Assembly (NCBI GenBank): GCA_947495135.1 | Contig: CANLXN010000005.1 | Coordinates: 1 to 64,000, forward strand | DNA length: 64,000 nt | Direction of reading: 5' to 3' | Source of the DNA: an uncultured Flavobacteriaceae bacterium | Lineage (GTDB): Bacteria > Bacteroidota > Bacteroidia > Flavobacteriales > Flavobacteriaceae | Shown here: positions 19,375 through 28,445 of the stretch, piece by piece | How positions within the stretch are numbered: the first letter of the stretch is position 1 | Layout of the letters: each line of letters starts with the position of its first letter | Translations under genes and position numbers: made by a program | The notes under the pieces: generated by a model | Told to the model about the DNA's origin: nothing | The model's database searches: none | What the model saw: the letters and a program-made list of their open reading frames with translations, nothing else

Positions 19375-19884
19375 TTACCAATTGGCTAGGGATTTATTAA
19401 AAATATCTTGAGTGATTCGTTCAAAAATTGCTTCTAGTGCAACGTCCAATTGAGAACCAACGGGTTGAGAACTTCCGGGAAAATCGAAGTAAAATGAAAA
19501 GCGTTCCTCAAAATCTTTTTCAGGTTCTAAGGTATTAATAAATCGCACATTAACGCTCATGGTTAATCGGTTTTCAGCGGCTGTATTATCGGCAGTTGCG
19601 GTAATTGGTGCGATATAATACTGCGTTATTTCGCCTTCATATATCAGGTCACCGCCAGTATCGGTAATTCCTAAACTGGTTTGATTTAATAAAATATCCT
19701 GTAAAGCCAGTGTAAAATCGAATGAAAGGCGTGGTTCTACTACGGGAGCGTTATTTACGAAAGTACTTACTTGAAACGTTTTGGCATCTCCAATGTCTGC
19801 ACCAGAGAAAGAATATTTCACTTTACATCCTTGTAATAAAAATACAAGTGCAGTGAGCGTAAAAATTAGTTTTAGAGTCTTCAT
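19375..19884 (-). CDS. lptE: LptE-like LPS-assembly lipoprotein
   Basis: The 169-residue lipoprotein has lipobox VFLLQGC (Cys about residue 20), then the domain seen in Bacteroidota LptE proteins: YSFSGADIGDAKTFQVSTF, NNAPVVEPRLSFDFTLALQDILLNQTSL, and the GDLIYEGEITQYYIAPI strand. LptE plugs LptD and assists lipopolysaccharide insertion in the outer membrane. The gene sits 17 bp after the sigma54 activator in the miaB-secG operon. Confidence 0.88.
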   Translation of the reverse strand: MKTLKLIFTLTALVFLLQGCKVKYSFSGADIGDAKTFQVSTFVNNAPVVEPRLSFDFTLALQDILLNQTSLGITDTGGDLIYEGEITQYYIAPITATADNTAAENRLTMSVNVRFINTLEPEKDFEERFSFYFDFPGSSQPVGSQLDVALEAIFERITQDIFNKSLANW

Positions 19885-19901
19885 AGTTACAAAGCGGAAA
19901 G

Positions 19902-21176
19902 CTACAAATTATATTGTTTGATTTTGCGGTATAATGTTCGTTCGCTAATACCTAATTCGTTGGCGGCATCTTTTCGTTTTCCGCCGTACTTTTCCAATGA
20001 TTTTTTGATCAGTTCCAATTCTTTGTCATGGAGAGAGAGACTTTCTTCCTCCTCAATTTCTTCTGCAAAGTGGTATTTGTCTGATGTTGGCTCGGGTCTA
20101 TTTTCTGGGATGTTGAGGACTTCTACATCGTGTGCTTCTGGCGTTTCTTCCTGTATGAAAGAGGCCAATCGTTCATGATGATCGGTATTCTCCTCATAAA
20201 TTTTATTAATGAGCCCGGGGTTTTCTTCTCGAACTTGATCGGCATTGCTATTGTTCATTAGTTTCATGGTGAGTTTCTTTAAATCACCAATATCACGCTG
20301 CATATCGAACAAAACCTTGTAAAGTATTTCTCTTTCGTTGCTAAAATCGCTGGTTTCTTTTTTCTGACTAATTACCGCGGGTAGGTTGCTTCCAACATTG
20401 GGAAGATAGCTTTTAAGCGTTTCGTAAGTAACGGTTCGGGTCTGTTCCAATACCGAAATTTGCTCGGCAATATTGCGTAGCTGCCTTATATTTCCTCCCC
20501 AGCGATATTTCAGAAGAAGATCTACCGCAGCATCTTCCAATCGGATAGTGGGCATTTTGTATTTCTGTGCAAAATCGGACGCGAATTTTCGAAACAACAA
20601 ATGAATATCTTCACTTCGTTCTCTCAGTGGGGGTAGTGAGATTTCTACGGTACTTAATCGGTAATAAAGGTCTTCCCTAAATTTTCCTTTTTCAATGGCT
20701 TCCGAAAAGTTGATGTTGGTGGCTGCCACAATCCGAACATCTGTTTTTTGTGCTTTAGAAGATCCTACCTTTAAAAATTCCCCTGTTTCCAATACCCTTA
20801 ACAATCTTACTTGTGTGGGTAGTGGAAGTTCTCCTACTTCATCCAAAAAGATGGTTCCGCCATCGGCTACTTCAAAATAACCACTACGCGTGGTTGTAGC
20901 TCCTGTAAAGGCGCCTTTTTCATGGCCAAAAAGTTCGCTATCAATAGTGCCTTCGGGGATCGCACCGCAATTTACAGCAATATATTTACCATGCTTACGA
21001 TGTGAAAGCGCATGGATAATCTTTGGAATACTTTCTTTTCCCACACCACTTTCTCCAGTTACCAATACTGAAATGTCTGTGGGAGCAACTTGTACGGCCT
21101 TTTCAACAGCACGGTTAAGGCCTGGGTCGTTCCCAATAATTCCAAATCGTTGTTTTACAGCTTGTACGTTTTCCAT
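19902..21176 (-). CDS. Sigma-54-dependent transcriptional activator (AAA+, Fis-type HTH)
   Basis: The 424-residue protein is an AAA+ enhancer-binding activator without a receiver domain. Walker A is GESGVGKE (about residues 41-48), the sigma54-contacting GAFTGA loop is present (about 90-95), Walker B is GGTIFLDEVGELP (about 106-118), and an R-finger-bearing region follows. The C-terminal helix-turn-helix is Fis-like (AANELGISERTLYRKIKQY, about 400-420). An acidic linker of about 100 residues separates them. Since there is no sensor domain it may be regulated by level or by a partner. It lies between a gene of unknown function and lptE. The regulated genes are not visible. Confidence 0.92.
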   Translation of the reverse strand: MENVQAVKQRFGIIGNDPGLNRAVEKAVQVAPTDISVLVTGESGVGKESIPKIIHALSHRKHGKYIAVNCGAIPEGTIDSELFGHEKGAFTGATTTRSGYFEVADGGTIFLDEVGELPLPTQVRLLRVLETGEFLKVGSSKAQKTDVRIVAATNINFSEAIEKGKFREDLYYRLSTVEISLPPLRERSEDIHLLFRKFASDFAQKYKMPTIRLEDAAVDLLLKYRWGGNIRQLRNIAEQISVLEQTRTVTYETLKSYLPNVGSNLPAVISQKKETSDFSNEREILYKVLFDMQRDIGDLKKLTMKLMNNSNADQVREENPGLINKIYEENTDHHERLASFIQEETPEAHDVEVLNIPENRPEPTSDKYHFAEEIEEEESLSLHDKELELIKKSLEKYGGKRKDAANELGISERTLYRKIKQYNL

Positions 21177-21194
21177 AATTATTTTTTGAAATTA

Positions 21195-22184
21195 TTACAA
21201 TGTATTAATCAGCTGTTCGCTCAATTGATTAATATTATTTTCATTTGTTTGTATGTTGTCCAGCAATTCGTAGAAGTTTTCTTCAATTAAAACGTCTGAA
21301 AATTGTAATTCTTGATCCATGTATTTCCATTTATTCTGGTGTTCGTCGAGTAAGGTGACAATTTTTATCATTCCATTGCCATAACCCATATGATTCGACA
21401 GGAGTGATTCAATTGTTGCTCCTTGTTTATTTTGTAATTCTAGCGCTCCCTTCAGTGCGCCTTGCGCCGTTTTATTATCAAGTCCTACCGGAGTAAAATT
21501 AGCTTTTAGTAAAGAGACAGTGTTTGTCATAAAATTTTTAAAATCTTCGGATGCGACTACGTATCTTTTTAAAGTGCTTACTTGGAATTCAAGTTCTCCT
21601 TCATTCTTGAGTTGGCTATAGTCTAATATCCTTTCGGCCATAACGTCTTTATAGGCTTCGGCCCAAGACCTCTCAAGCTCTCTCTTATCCATCGCAAACT
21701 CCTGTATTATCCCATATATTTTCTTCTCTTTCGCAGAGCTTGAATTCTCACTTAAGTTAGACATGTTTTCCAGAACTGAATTCTGATAATCGGTTGCAAG
21801 TGAGTCCAATTTGTCTGGATCGCTAGCCCTAAGCGCCTTGTATTGATTTGCGTATTCTTCTTTATTCTCAATCAGGTTTTCGACCGTTTTATTTTGAGAC
21901 GATCTATTCCTGCCAAATCCTTGTATAGTGACAAATACAGAAATACCTAAAATGATATTGAATATTAGAGAAACACTTTGTGTGTCATTTTTGGAGGTTC
22001 GCCAAACCAAAACAGCACATATCAAAGGCATTGCGCCAAGCATAAAAATAGTTCCAATGAAGTAGCCTATCTCCTCATCTGAATTCCCGCTAGTTAGAAA
22101 ATGCAAAACAGAATATCCAATAACAACAAGTGTTAAAAAAATATAATTTGCTCGGGATAATCTGAATCGAGATTTCGACATCAT
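21195..22184 (-). CDS. Membrane protein with coiled-coil domain, unknown
   Basis: I do not recognise this 329-residue protein. The N-terminal third has three to four membrane segments (about 12-30, 38-57, 70-90); the rest is soluble, hydrophilic, and helical, rich in Glu/Asn/Leu with likely coiled coils. There is no signal peptide or known motif. It is directly adjacent to miaB (its ATG follows the miaB stop) and 18 bp before the sigma54 activator, so expression is shared. A regulator-linked membrane sensor is a guess based on that position only. Confidence 0.8.
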   Translation of the reverse strand: MMSKSRFRLSRANYIFLTLVVIGYSVLHFLTSGNSDEEIGYFIGTIFMLGAMPLICAVLVWRTSKNDTQSVSLIFNIILGISVFVTIQGFGRNRSSQNKTVENLIENKEEYANQYKALRASDPDKLDSLATDYQNSVLENMSNLSENSSSAKEKKIYGIIQEFAMDKRELERSWAEAYKDVMAERILDYSQLKNEGELEFQVSTLKRYVVASEDFKNFMTNTVSLLKANFTPVGLDNKTAQGALKGALELQNKQGATIESLLSNHMGYGNGMIKIVTLLDEHQNKWKYMDQELQFSDVLIEENFYELLDNIQTNENNINQLSEQLINTL

Positions 22185-23633
22185 CTAGTTGTTTTTTGAA
22201 TATCCAACGGCCTCGCCAATAAGCGTTGCGCTTGTGCAATCGTTCGCCTTCACCATGACGAAGTCTCCCACTTTATAATGTTCTTTCGGGAAAACAACTA
22301 CAGATCCTTGTTGATTTCTGCCACTCCATTGGGTGTCTTTCTTCTTAGATTCTTTTTCAATGAGTACTTCCATGGTAGTTCCAACAAATTGTTGGGTTCT
22401 ATAGGCACTGAGCTTTCGTTGTAGTGCGACAATTTCTGCTAGTCTTCTTTTTTTGGTTTCTTCTGGGACGTCATCTTCAAGTTTGCGCGCTGCTGTTGTT
22501 CCGGGTCTTTCAGAATACATATACATAAAACCGAAATTAAACTTCACTTCTTCCATGAGCGACAGGGTGTCTTGATGGTCCTCTTCGGTCTCGGTAGGGA
22601 AGCCAGCGATAAGATCCTGAGATACAGAACAGTTTGGAAGTATTTCTCTTATTTTGTCGATGAGATTGAAATATTCTTCACGCGTATGCTGGCGATTCAT
22701 TTCTTTTAAAATACGAGTGCTTCCACTTTGAACCGGCAGGTGGATGTGTTTACAGATATTATCGAATTTTGCCATAGAATGTAAAACATCTACCGTCATA
22801 TCCTGTGGATTCGAAGTTGAAAACCGAACGCGCATTTTTGGGTGAGCTGCCGCTACCATTTCTAAAAGTTGCGAAAAGCCAGTGGCAGTTGCTTTTTGTA
22901 TTTCGGAAGCGTCTTTAAAATCTTTTTTGAGGCCACCACCATACCACAAATAGCTATCTACATTCTGGCCTAAAAGCGTAATTTCCTTATAGCCCTTTTC
23001 AGCTAAATCGTTTACTTCTTTTAAAATACTTTGAGGATCTCTACTTCGTTCTCTACCTCTAGTAAAAGGAACCACACAGAAAGTGCACATATTATCACAG
23101 CCTCTGGTGATGCTCACATAGGCAGTAACTCCATTCCCTCCAAGTCTTACAGGTGAAATATCACCGTAGGTTTCGTCTTTGGACAGAATTACATTTACAG
23201 CATCTTTACCTTCTTCAACTTCTTTCAATAAATTAGGAAGATCTTTATAGGCATCTGGCCCTACCACCATATCTACGATTTTCTCTTCCTCTAGAAATTT
23301 ACTTTTAAGACGTTCGGCCATGCAGCCTAGAACACCCACTTTCATTTTTGGGTTAATTCTTTTTACGGCATTGTATTTTTCCAAACGCTTTCTAACGGTC
23401 TGCTCGGCTTTATCGCGAATAGAGCAAGTATTAACTAAAACCAAATCTGCTTCTTCCAGATTTTGAGTAGTATTAAATCCTTGGTCGGTTAATATGGAAG
23501 CTACAATCTCACTATCGCTAAAATTCATGGCGCATCCGTAGCTCTCGATATAGAGTTTACGGGTGTTGCCAGCTTTTTCTTTCATCACAATGGTTTCCCC
23601 TTGCTTGTTTTCGTCAATAATTTTATCTTCCAT
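22185..23633 (-). CDS. miaB: tRNA (ms2i6A37) methylthiotransferase MiaB
   Basis: MiaB methylthiolates i6A37 of tRNAs using radical SAM chemistry. The 482-residue protein has the MTTase domain with three cluster cysteines ([22 protein letters not shown]), then the radical SAM motif CDNMCTFC (about residues 181-188, CxxxCxxC), and a C-terminal TRAM domain. The first 20 residues ([20 protein letters not shown]) are an extension and an internal start at residue 17 is possible. It heads the leftward operon to secG, preceded by a good promoter at 23708-23740. Confidence 0.96.
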   Translation of the reverse strand: MEDKIIDENKQGETIVMKEKAGNTRKLYIESYGCAMNFSDSEIVASILTDQGFNTTQNLEEADLVLVNTCSIRDKAEQTVRKRLEKYNAVKRINPKMKVGVLGCMAERLKSKFLEEEKIVDMVVGPDAYKDLPNLLKEVEEGKDAVNVILSKDETYGDISPVRLGGNGVTAYVSITRGCDNMCTFCVVPFTRGRERSRDPQSILKEVNDLAEKGYKEITLLGQNVDSYLWYGGGLKKDFKDASEIQKATATGFSQLLEMVAAAHPKMRVRFSTSNPQDMTVDVLHSMAKFDNICKHIHLPVQSGSTRILKEMNRQHTREEYFNLIDKIREILPNCSVSQDLIAGFPTETEEDHQDTLSLMEEVKFNFGFMYMYSERPGTTAARKLEDDVPEETKKRRLAEIVALQRKLSAYRTQQFVGTTMEVLIEKESKKKDTQWSGRNQQGSVVVFPKEHYKVGDFVMVKANDCTSATLIGEAVGYSKNN

Positions 23634-23707
23634 AGGTGGGATCGTTCAATTTATAACGATACGAAGTTTTAATGGTCAAATTGTATGCCCGCATGAATAG
23701 AGCGTTA

Positions 23708-23740
23708 CAAAGATACAATATTATTGAAAAAAGTGACAAA
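23708..23740 (-). promoter_or_regulatory. Promoter of the miaB operon
   Basis: On the minus strand TTTG (plus-strand 23737-23740) is followed after 21 bp by TATCTTTG (23708-23715), a full match to the Bacteroidota sigma-ABfr layout TTTG/TAnnTTTG. It sits about 75 bp ahead of the miaB start. Confidence 0.75.
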
Positions 23741-23794
23741 GTGGCAGGTTTCTTTTTTATACATTTATAGGCTAACTAATCTACTTTAAAATCA

Positions 23795-24526
23795 ATGGAG
23801 AAGGATATTTTTAAAAGAATTGAAGAAGCTTCTAAACCAGATTTCGGACAAATTCTCACCCGTAGTTTTGAATTTGTGCCTAAGGTCTGGCAGGTGGCTA
23901 TAAAGCATGCGTTGCTTATTGCAGTAATCATGGTGCCATTATTTTTGTTGATTTACATACCTTTTATTGCGATTTATGTGGAAGCTTTGGATAGTGGTGG
24001 TAGATATTATGGGCCAGATTATTCCACTACGGCGGTCGTTATTTATGTTATTGTGGTATTTATTTTGGCTTTTCTGGGTCAGTTAGTTACCATTTCGGTT
24101 ACCTCTCACTTTTACAGGGTTTTAAAAAATATTGATTTAGGACTCAATGAAGATGTTGGCGGTTACTTTGATTTGCTAAGGCAAGATTTTTCAAAAGTAT
24201 TCTTGCTCGCTCTGGCTACTTTAGGAATTTCTCTTTTGGCTGTTTCATTATGTATCTTACCTATATATTATGTAATGGTGCCGCTTCAGTTATTGGTGCC
24301 ATTATTGACATTTAATCGGGAGTTAAGTGTTTCTGAAGTCTTAAAGGCAGCTTTTAAATTGGGGAATAAACATTGGATCATTGTTTTTGGTCTAGTTTGG
24401 CTTTCTTCAATTATAGCTCAAATAGGAATCCTTATTTGTCTGGTTGGAATCATCTTTACGGCCTACTTTGTTCACCTAACTATCTACTATTACTACAAGG
24501 ACACCATAGGGTTTGATAAAAATTAG
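23795..24526 (+). CDS. Integral membrane protein, unknown
   Basis: A 243-residue protein with about six membrane segments (about 37-57, 74-102, 132-155, 156-175, 193-235). It starts with a short amphipathic cytosolic stretch (MEKDIFKRIEEASKPDFGQILTRSFEFVPKVW). The layout resembles the glycerophosphoryl-diester-phosphodiesterase-type or DUF975-like membrane domains found in many bacteria, but no catalytic motif is seen. It is monocistronic between divergent miaB and topA. Confidence 0.75.
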   Translation: MEKDIFKRIEEASKPDFGQILTRSFEFVPKVWQVAIKHALLIAVIMVPLFLLIYIPFIAIYVEALDSGGRYYGPDYSTTAVVIYVIVVFILAFLGQLVTISVTSHFYRVLKNIDLGLNEDVGGYFDLLRQDFSKVFLLALATLGISLLAVSLCILPIYYVMVPLQLLVPLLTFNRELSVSEVLKAAFKLGNKHWIIVFGLVWLSSIIAQIGILICLVGIIFTAYFVHLTIYYYYKDTIGFDKN

Positions 24527-24599
24527 AAAAAAATAAAAGGCTGAATATTAATTGTTTAAGTAGTCTTTGGAGGTGTTAATAGAACCCTAAAACCATGCT

Positions 24600-24635
24600 T
24601 TTGCAAAAGGGTATTAAAAAATTCACATACTTTTG
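24600..24635 (+). promoter_or_regulatory. Promoter of topA
   Basis: TTTG (24600-24603) and TACTTTTG (24628-24635) are separated by 24 bp, slightly long, and lie 20 bp before the topA ATG at 24655. Confidence 0.5.
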
Positions 24636-24654
24636 TAATCCAAATTAATGGACT

Positions 24655-27168
24655 ATGGCAAAGAATTTAGTGATTGTTGAGTCACCTGCGAAAGCCAAAA
24701 CGATTGAGAAATTTCTTGGAAAAGATTTCAAAGTAACTTCGAGTTTTGGACATATTGCAGACCTCCCTTCGAAAGAGTTGGGGGTTGACGTTGAAGGAGA
24801 TTTCACACCAAAATATATCGTTTCAAGCGACAAAAAGAGTTTAGTAAAAGAACTGAAAGCATTAGCGGCCAAAGCAGAGATGGTTTGGCTGGCGAGTGAT
24901 GAGGATCGAGAAGGAGAAGCCATTGCTTGGCATTTGTCCGAATCCTTAGATTTGGTCAAAGAGAAGACCAAGCGCATCGTTTTTCATGAGATCACAAAAT
25001 CTGCGATCCTTAAGGCAATTGAAAACCCAAGACAAATAGATTATAACCTTGTAAATGCGCAGCAGGCGAGACGCGTGCTAGATAGGTTAGTAGGTTATGA
25101 GCTTTCTCCTGTACTTTGGAGAAAAGTGAAGGGTGGTCTTTCTGCAGGTCGTGTTCAATCTGTTGCAGTGCGACTTATTGTTGAGCGTGAACGTGAAATT
25201 GAAAAATTTAATCCAGTTGCGTCTTATCGTATTGATGCTGAATTCACAACAACAGACGGTAATAAATTCAAAGCAAAACTACCAAAGAACTTTTCAACCG
25301 AGGCGGAGGCTCGTTCATTTCTTGAGAAGAATTTGGGAGCAAAATATAAGGTAGCCGATCTAGTCAAAAAACCAGCGAAGAAATCTCCGGCACCACCATT
25401 TACAACATCAACACTTCAGCAAGAAGCTTCTCGTAAGCTCTATTTTTCGGTTAGTAAAACCATGACAATAGCGCAGCGTTTGTACGAAGCCGGTTTAATT
25501 ACTTATATGAGAACCGATAGTGTGAATCTTTCAGAAGATGCCAAAAAAGCTGCGGAAGATGCCATCACTAAGTCTTATGGAGCTAATTACAGCAACCCTA
25601 GAAACTATAAAGGTAAGTCGAAAGGTGCGCAAGAAGCTCACGAAGCTATTCGTCCTACCGATATGTCTCGTTCTTCCATCAGCGGAGATTACGATCAAGA
25701 ACGATTATACGATCTTATTTGGAAAAGAACCATTGCTTGTCAAATGAGCGACGCCCAATTGGAGCGCACCAATGTGAAGATTGATATTCTGGCAGGTCAA
25801 AAAGTAAGCGAGCAGTTTACAGCGAATGGAGAGATGATCAAGTTTGACGGTTTCCTAAAAGTGTACTTGGAAGGAACCGATTTTGAAGAGGAAGAACAAG
25901 ATGGGATGCTCCCTAATTTATCGGTAAACGATGCGCTAGGGAATAATTACGTTACGGCAACAGAGCGTTTTACCCGTCCGCCATATCGTTTTACGGAAGC
26001 ATCTTTGGTAAAACAATTAGAGGAATTAGGTATTGGAAGACCATCTACTTATGCTCCAACGATTTCTACAATTATGAACCGTAATTATGTGGAAAAAGGA
26101 ACAGTGGAAGGGGTGGAGAGAGTTTATCTTCAGATGACTTTAGCTGAAAATGCCTTAAAAGAAAAAAAGTTAACAGAAACAGTTGGAAGTGACAAAGGGA
26201 AATTGGTTCCTACCGACATTGGTATGATCGTAAACGATTTCTTGGTCGAGCACTTTATTGATATTTTGGACTATAACTTTACCGCGAAGGTAGAAGAAGA
26301 CTTCGATGATATTGCGGAAGGGAAAGAGGAATGGAAATCGATGATGAAAGATTTCTACACCAAATTTCATCCACATGTAGAAGATGTTCAAGCCAATGCC
26401 GAAAGAGAGAGCGGTGAACGGATTTTGGGAGAAGATCCTGTGTCTGGACGAACGGTGTTAGTTCGTTTAGGGAAATTTGGTCCGATGGCTCAAATTGGAG
26501 CTCCAGACGATGAAGAAAAGAAATTTGCAAGTCTTAGACCCGATCAACAATTGCATTTAGTTACGTTTGAAGAAGTAATGGACTTGTTTAAGCTACCCAA
26601 ATCCTTGGGGGTTTACGATGCTGAAGAAGTGGAGGTAGCAAACGGACGATTTGGTCCTTATGTCCGATGGGGCAAAAAGTTTATTTCACTTCCCAAAGGA
26701 ATGGATCCATTGGATGTGGAAATGAGTTTTGCTAAGGAGTTAATTGAAGAAAAGAAAAAAGCGGATGCTCCTATCTATGAATATGAAGGGCTGCCAGTTC
26801 AAAAAGGGACCGGTAGATTTGGACCATTTATAAAGTGGAATAATATTTTTATTAATGTGAATAAGAAATACGACTTCGATAATTTAAGCGATGCAGATAT
26901 TGTTCAGTTAATTGAAGATAAGAAGCAAAAGGAGATTGATAAATTAATTAGCGAATGGCCTGAAGAAGGAATTCGCTTGGAAAAAGCTAGGTGGGGAAGA
27001 TTTAATCTTATTAAAGGTAAGACTAAGATAGAGTTGCCGAAAACTACAAAAGCCGATAAGATTACCTTGGAAGAGGCGCAAGCTATGTTTGCGAAGAAAG
27101 CTCCGAAAAAGAAAGCGGCTAAAAAGAAACCCGCAGCTAAAAAGAAAACCCCTGCCAAGAAAAAATAA
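24655..27168 (+). CDS. topA: DNA topoisomerase I
   Basis: TopA relaxes negative supercoils by a single-strand break. The 837-residue protein has the TOPRIM domain at its N-terminus (LVIVESPAKAKTIEKFLG; SDEDREGEAIAWHL, about 83-96), the core with active-site Tyr at about residue 284 (LITYMRTDS), and C-terminal beta-rich repeats (GRFGPYVRWGKKFISLPKG type). No zinc ribbon cysteines are seen, instead a Lys/Ala/Pro-rich tail (about 812-837) such as many Bacteroidota use for DNA binding. The stop overlaps the next start by one base (TAATG). Confidence 0.97.
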   Translation: MAKNLVIVESPAKAKTIEKFLGKDFKVTSSFGHIADLPSKELGVDVEGDFTPKYIVSSDKKSLVKELKALAAKAEMVWLASDEDREGEAIAWHLSESLDLVKEKTKRIVFHEITKSAILKAIENPRQIDYNLVNAQQARRVLDRLVGYELSPVLWRKVKGGLSAGRVQSVAVRLIVEREREIEKFNPVASYRIDAEFTTTDGNKFKAKLPKNFSTEAEARSFLEKNLGAKYKVADLVKKPAKKSPAPPFTTSTLQQEASRKLYFSVSKTMTIAQRLYEAGLITYMRTDSVNLSEDAKKAAEDAITKSYGANYSNPRNYKGKSKGAQEAHEAIRPTDMSRSSISGDYDQERLYDLIWKRTIACQMSDAQLERTNVKIDILAGQKVSEQFTANGEMIKFDGFLKVYLEGTDFEEEEQDGMLPNLSVNDALGNNYVTATERFTRPPYRFTEASLVKQLEELGIGRPSTYAPTISTIMNRNYVEKGTVEGVERVYLQMTLAENALKEKKLTETVGSDKGKLVPTDIGMIVNDFLVEHFIDILDYNFTAKVEEDFDDIAEGKEEWKSMMKDFYTKFHPHVEDVQANAERESGERILGEDPVSGRTVLVRLGKFGPMAQIGAPDDEEKKFASLRPDQQLHLVTFEEVMDLFKLPKSLGVYDAEEVEVANGRFGPYVRWGKKFISLPKGMDPLDVEMSFAKELIEEKKKADAPIYEYEGLPVQKGTGRFGPFIKWNNIFINVNKKYDFDNLSDADIVQLIEDKKQKEIDKLISEWPEEGIRLEKARWGRFNLIKGKTKIELPKTTKADKITLEEAQAMFAKKAPKKKAAKKKPAAKKKTPAKKK

Positions 27169-28331
27169 TGATAGAATTTCTTTCCCCGGTTTCTAAACAG
27201 GCAATTGCTCACAGAGAGGTATTACCCGTTGGTGTTTTGGGCAAGCAAATCGCCATTCACCAAAATAGCGGAGATCTACCCAGATTAAAAAACGTTCGTT
27301 TTGCCCTTCTGGGCGTTAGAGAGAATCGCAACGACGTTAACTATATGGGTGGTGAGGTTTCTTTCACCGAGATCCGAAAAGCTTTTTACGGGCTTTATGC
27401 TGGAAATTGGTCCAATGATATCATCGACTTGGGCGATATTACGATGGGTGAGACTGTAGACGACACGTATTTCGCTTTTAAAACTGTTACAGAAGCACTT
27501 TTAAAGAAGAAGATTATTCCTATTATCTTAGGAGGAAGTCAAGACCTTTTATATGCTCATTACCGCGCATACGACAGTAGTGGAAAAATGGTGAACATGG
27601 TGAATGTTGATCAACGCTTCGATCTAGGCGATGCCGAAAAACCTATTTCAAATAAATCGTTTGTAGGAAAGATTATTATTGAAAAGCCTTATAATCTATT
27701 TAATTACAGTGTTTTAGGGTACCAATCGTATTTCAATCCTCCTGGAGAAATTGCTTTAATGGATAAGCTTTTCTTCGACGCATATCGTTTGGGGAAAGTA
27801 ACAGGAGATATTACTTGCGTGGAGCCAATTATGAGAGATGCAGACATTGTTTCTATGGATGTTTCAGCAATAAAAGCGGCAGAATTAAGTTATAGACATA
27901 GTACAAGTCCAAATGGTTTTGATAGTCGGGAAATATGTGCAATTGCACGATATGCAGGAATAAGTAATAAAGTTACTTCTTTTGGCTTGTATGAATTAGA
28001 TGAATATTCTAAGGCAGAAAGTGCGGCGGTACTAATTGCTCAAATTATATGGTATTTTATTGAAGGAGTTAATTTTCGCGTAAACGACGATGACTTTGCT
28101 TCTGAAAATAATTACACAACTTACAAGGTTCCAGTGGATGAAGAAATTTTGATCTTCAAAAAGAGCAATAAAACGGGACGTTGGTGGATTGAATTACCTT
28201 TTATTTCAAATGTTAATAATAAATTAAAACGACATACGTTATTACCTTGCACTTATGGCGAATATTTGAGTGCGACAAATCAGGAGATTCCTGAGCGCTG
28301 GTATAAGGCCCGGCGCAAAAATGAAGTCTAA
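27168..28331 (+). CDS. Arginase/formimidoylglutamase-fold protein with degenerate metal site
   Basis: The 387-residue protein has the arginase (ureohydrolase) fold layout: IIPIILGGSQD (about residues 116-126), VNVDQRFDLGD (about 146-155) and ADIVSMDVSAI (about 225-235). In active enzymes these positions read GGxH, DxHxD and SxDxDxxDP and hold two Mn ions. Here the histidines are Gln125 and Arg150, and one Asp is Ser233, leaving only Asp148, Asp152 and Asp231. It is therefore likely not an active ureohydrolase, although databases commonly label such proteins formimidoylglutamase. It is coupled to topA by a one-base overlap and lies in front of gldK, a neighbourhood I recall as recurring in Bacteroidota. 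Confidence 0.82.
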   Translation: MIEFLSPVSKQAIAHREVLPVGVLGKQIAIHQNSGDLPRLKNVRFALLGVRENRNDVNYMGGEVSFTEIRKAFYGLYAGNWSNDIIDLGDITMGETVDDTYFAFKTVTEALLKKKIIPIILGGSQDLLYAHYRAYDSSGKMVNMVNVDQRFDLGDAEKPISNKSFVGKIIIEKPYNLFNYSVLGYQSYFNPPGEIALMDKLFFDAYRLGKVTGDITCVEPIMRDADIVSMDVSAIKAAELSYRHSTSPNGFDSREICAIARYAGISNKVTSFGLYELDEYSKAESAAVLIAQIIWYFIEGVNFRVNDDDFASENNYTTYKVPVDEEILIFKKSNKTGRWWIELPFISNVNNKLKRHTLLPCTYGEYLSATNQEIPERWYKARRKNEV

Positions 28332-28378
28332 AACGAACGAACTAAGAACTGAGAATTAAGGGTTTTTTAAGAAAAATG

Positions 28379-28409
28379 TTGTTTTTCTGAAAAAATATAG
28401 ATAGGTTTA
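28379..28409 (+). promoter_or_regulatory. Possible promoter of the gldKLMN cluster
   Basis: TTG (28379-28381), 20 bp, then TAGGTTTA (28402-28409), one base off TAnnTTTG, 37 bp before the gldK ATG. Confidence 0.4.
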
Positions 28410-28445
28410 CGCCCTTAAATCTTACTAAATTTAACCTAAATACCT

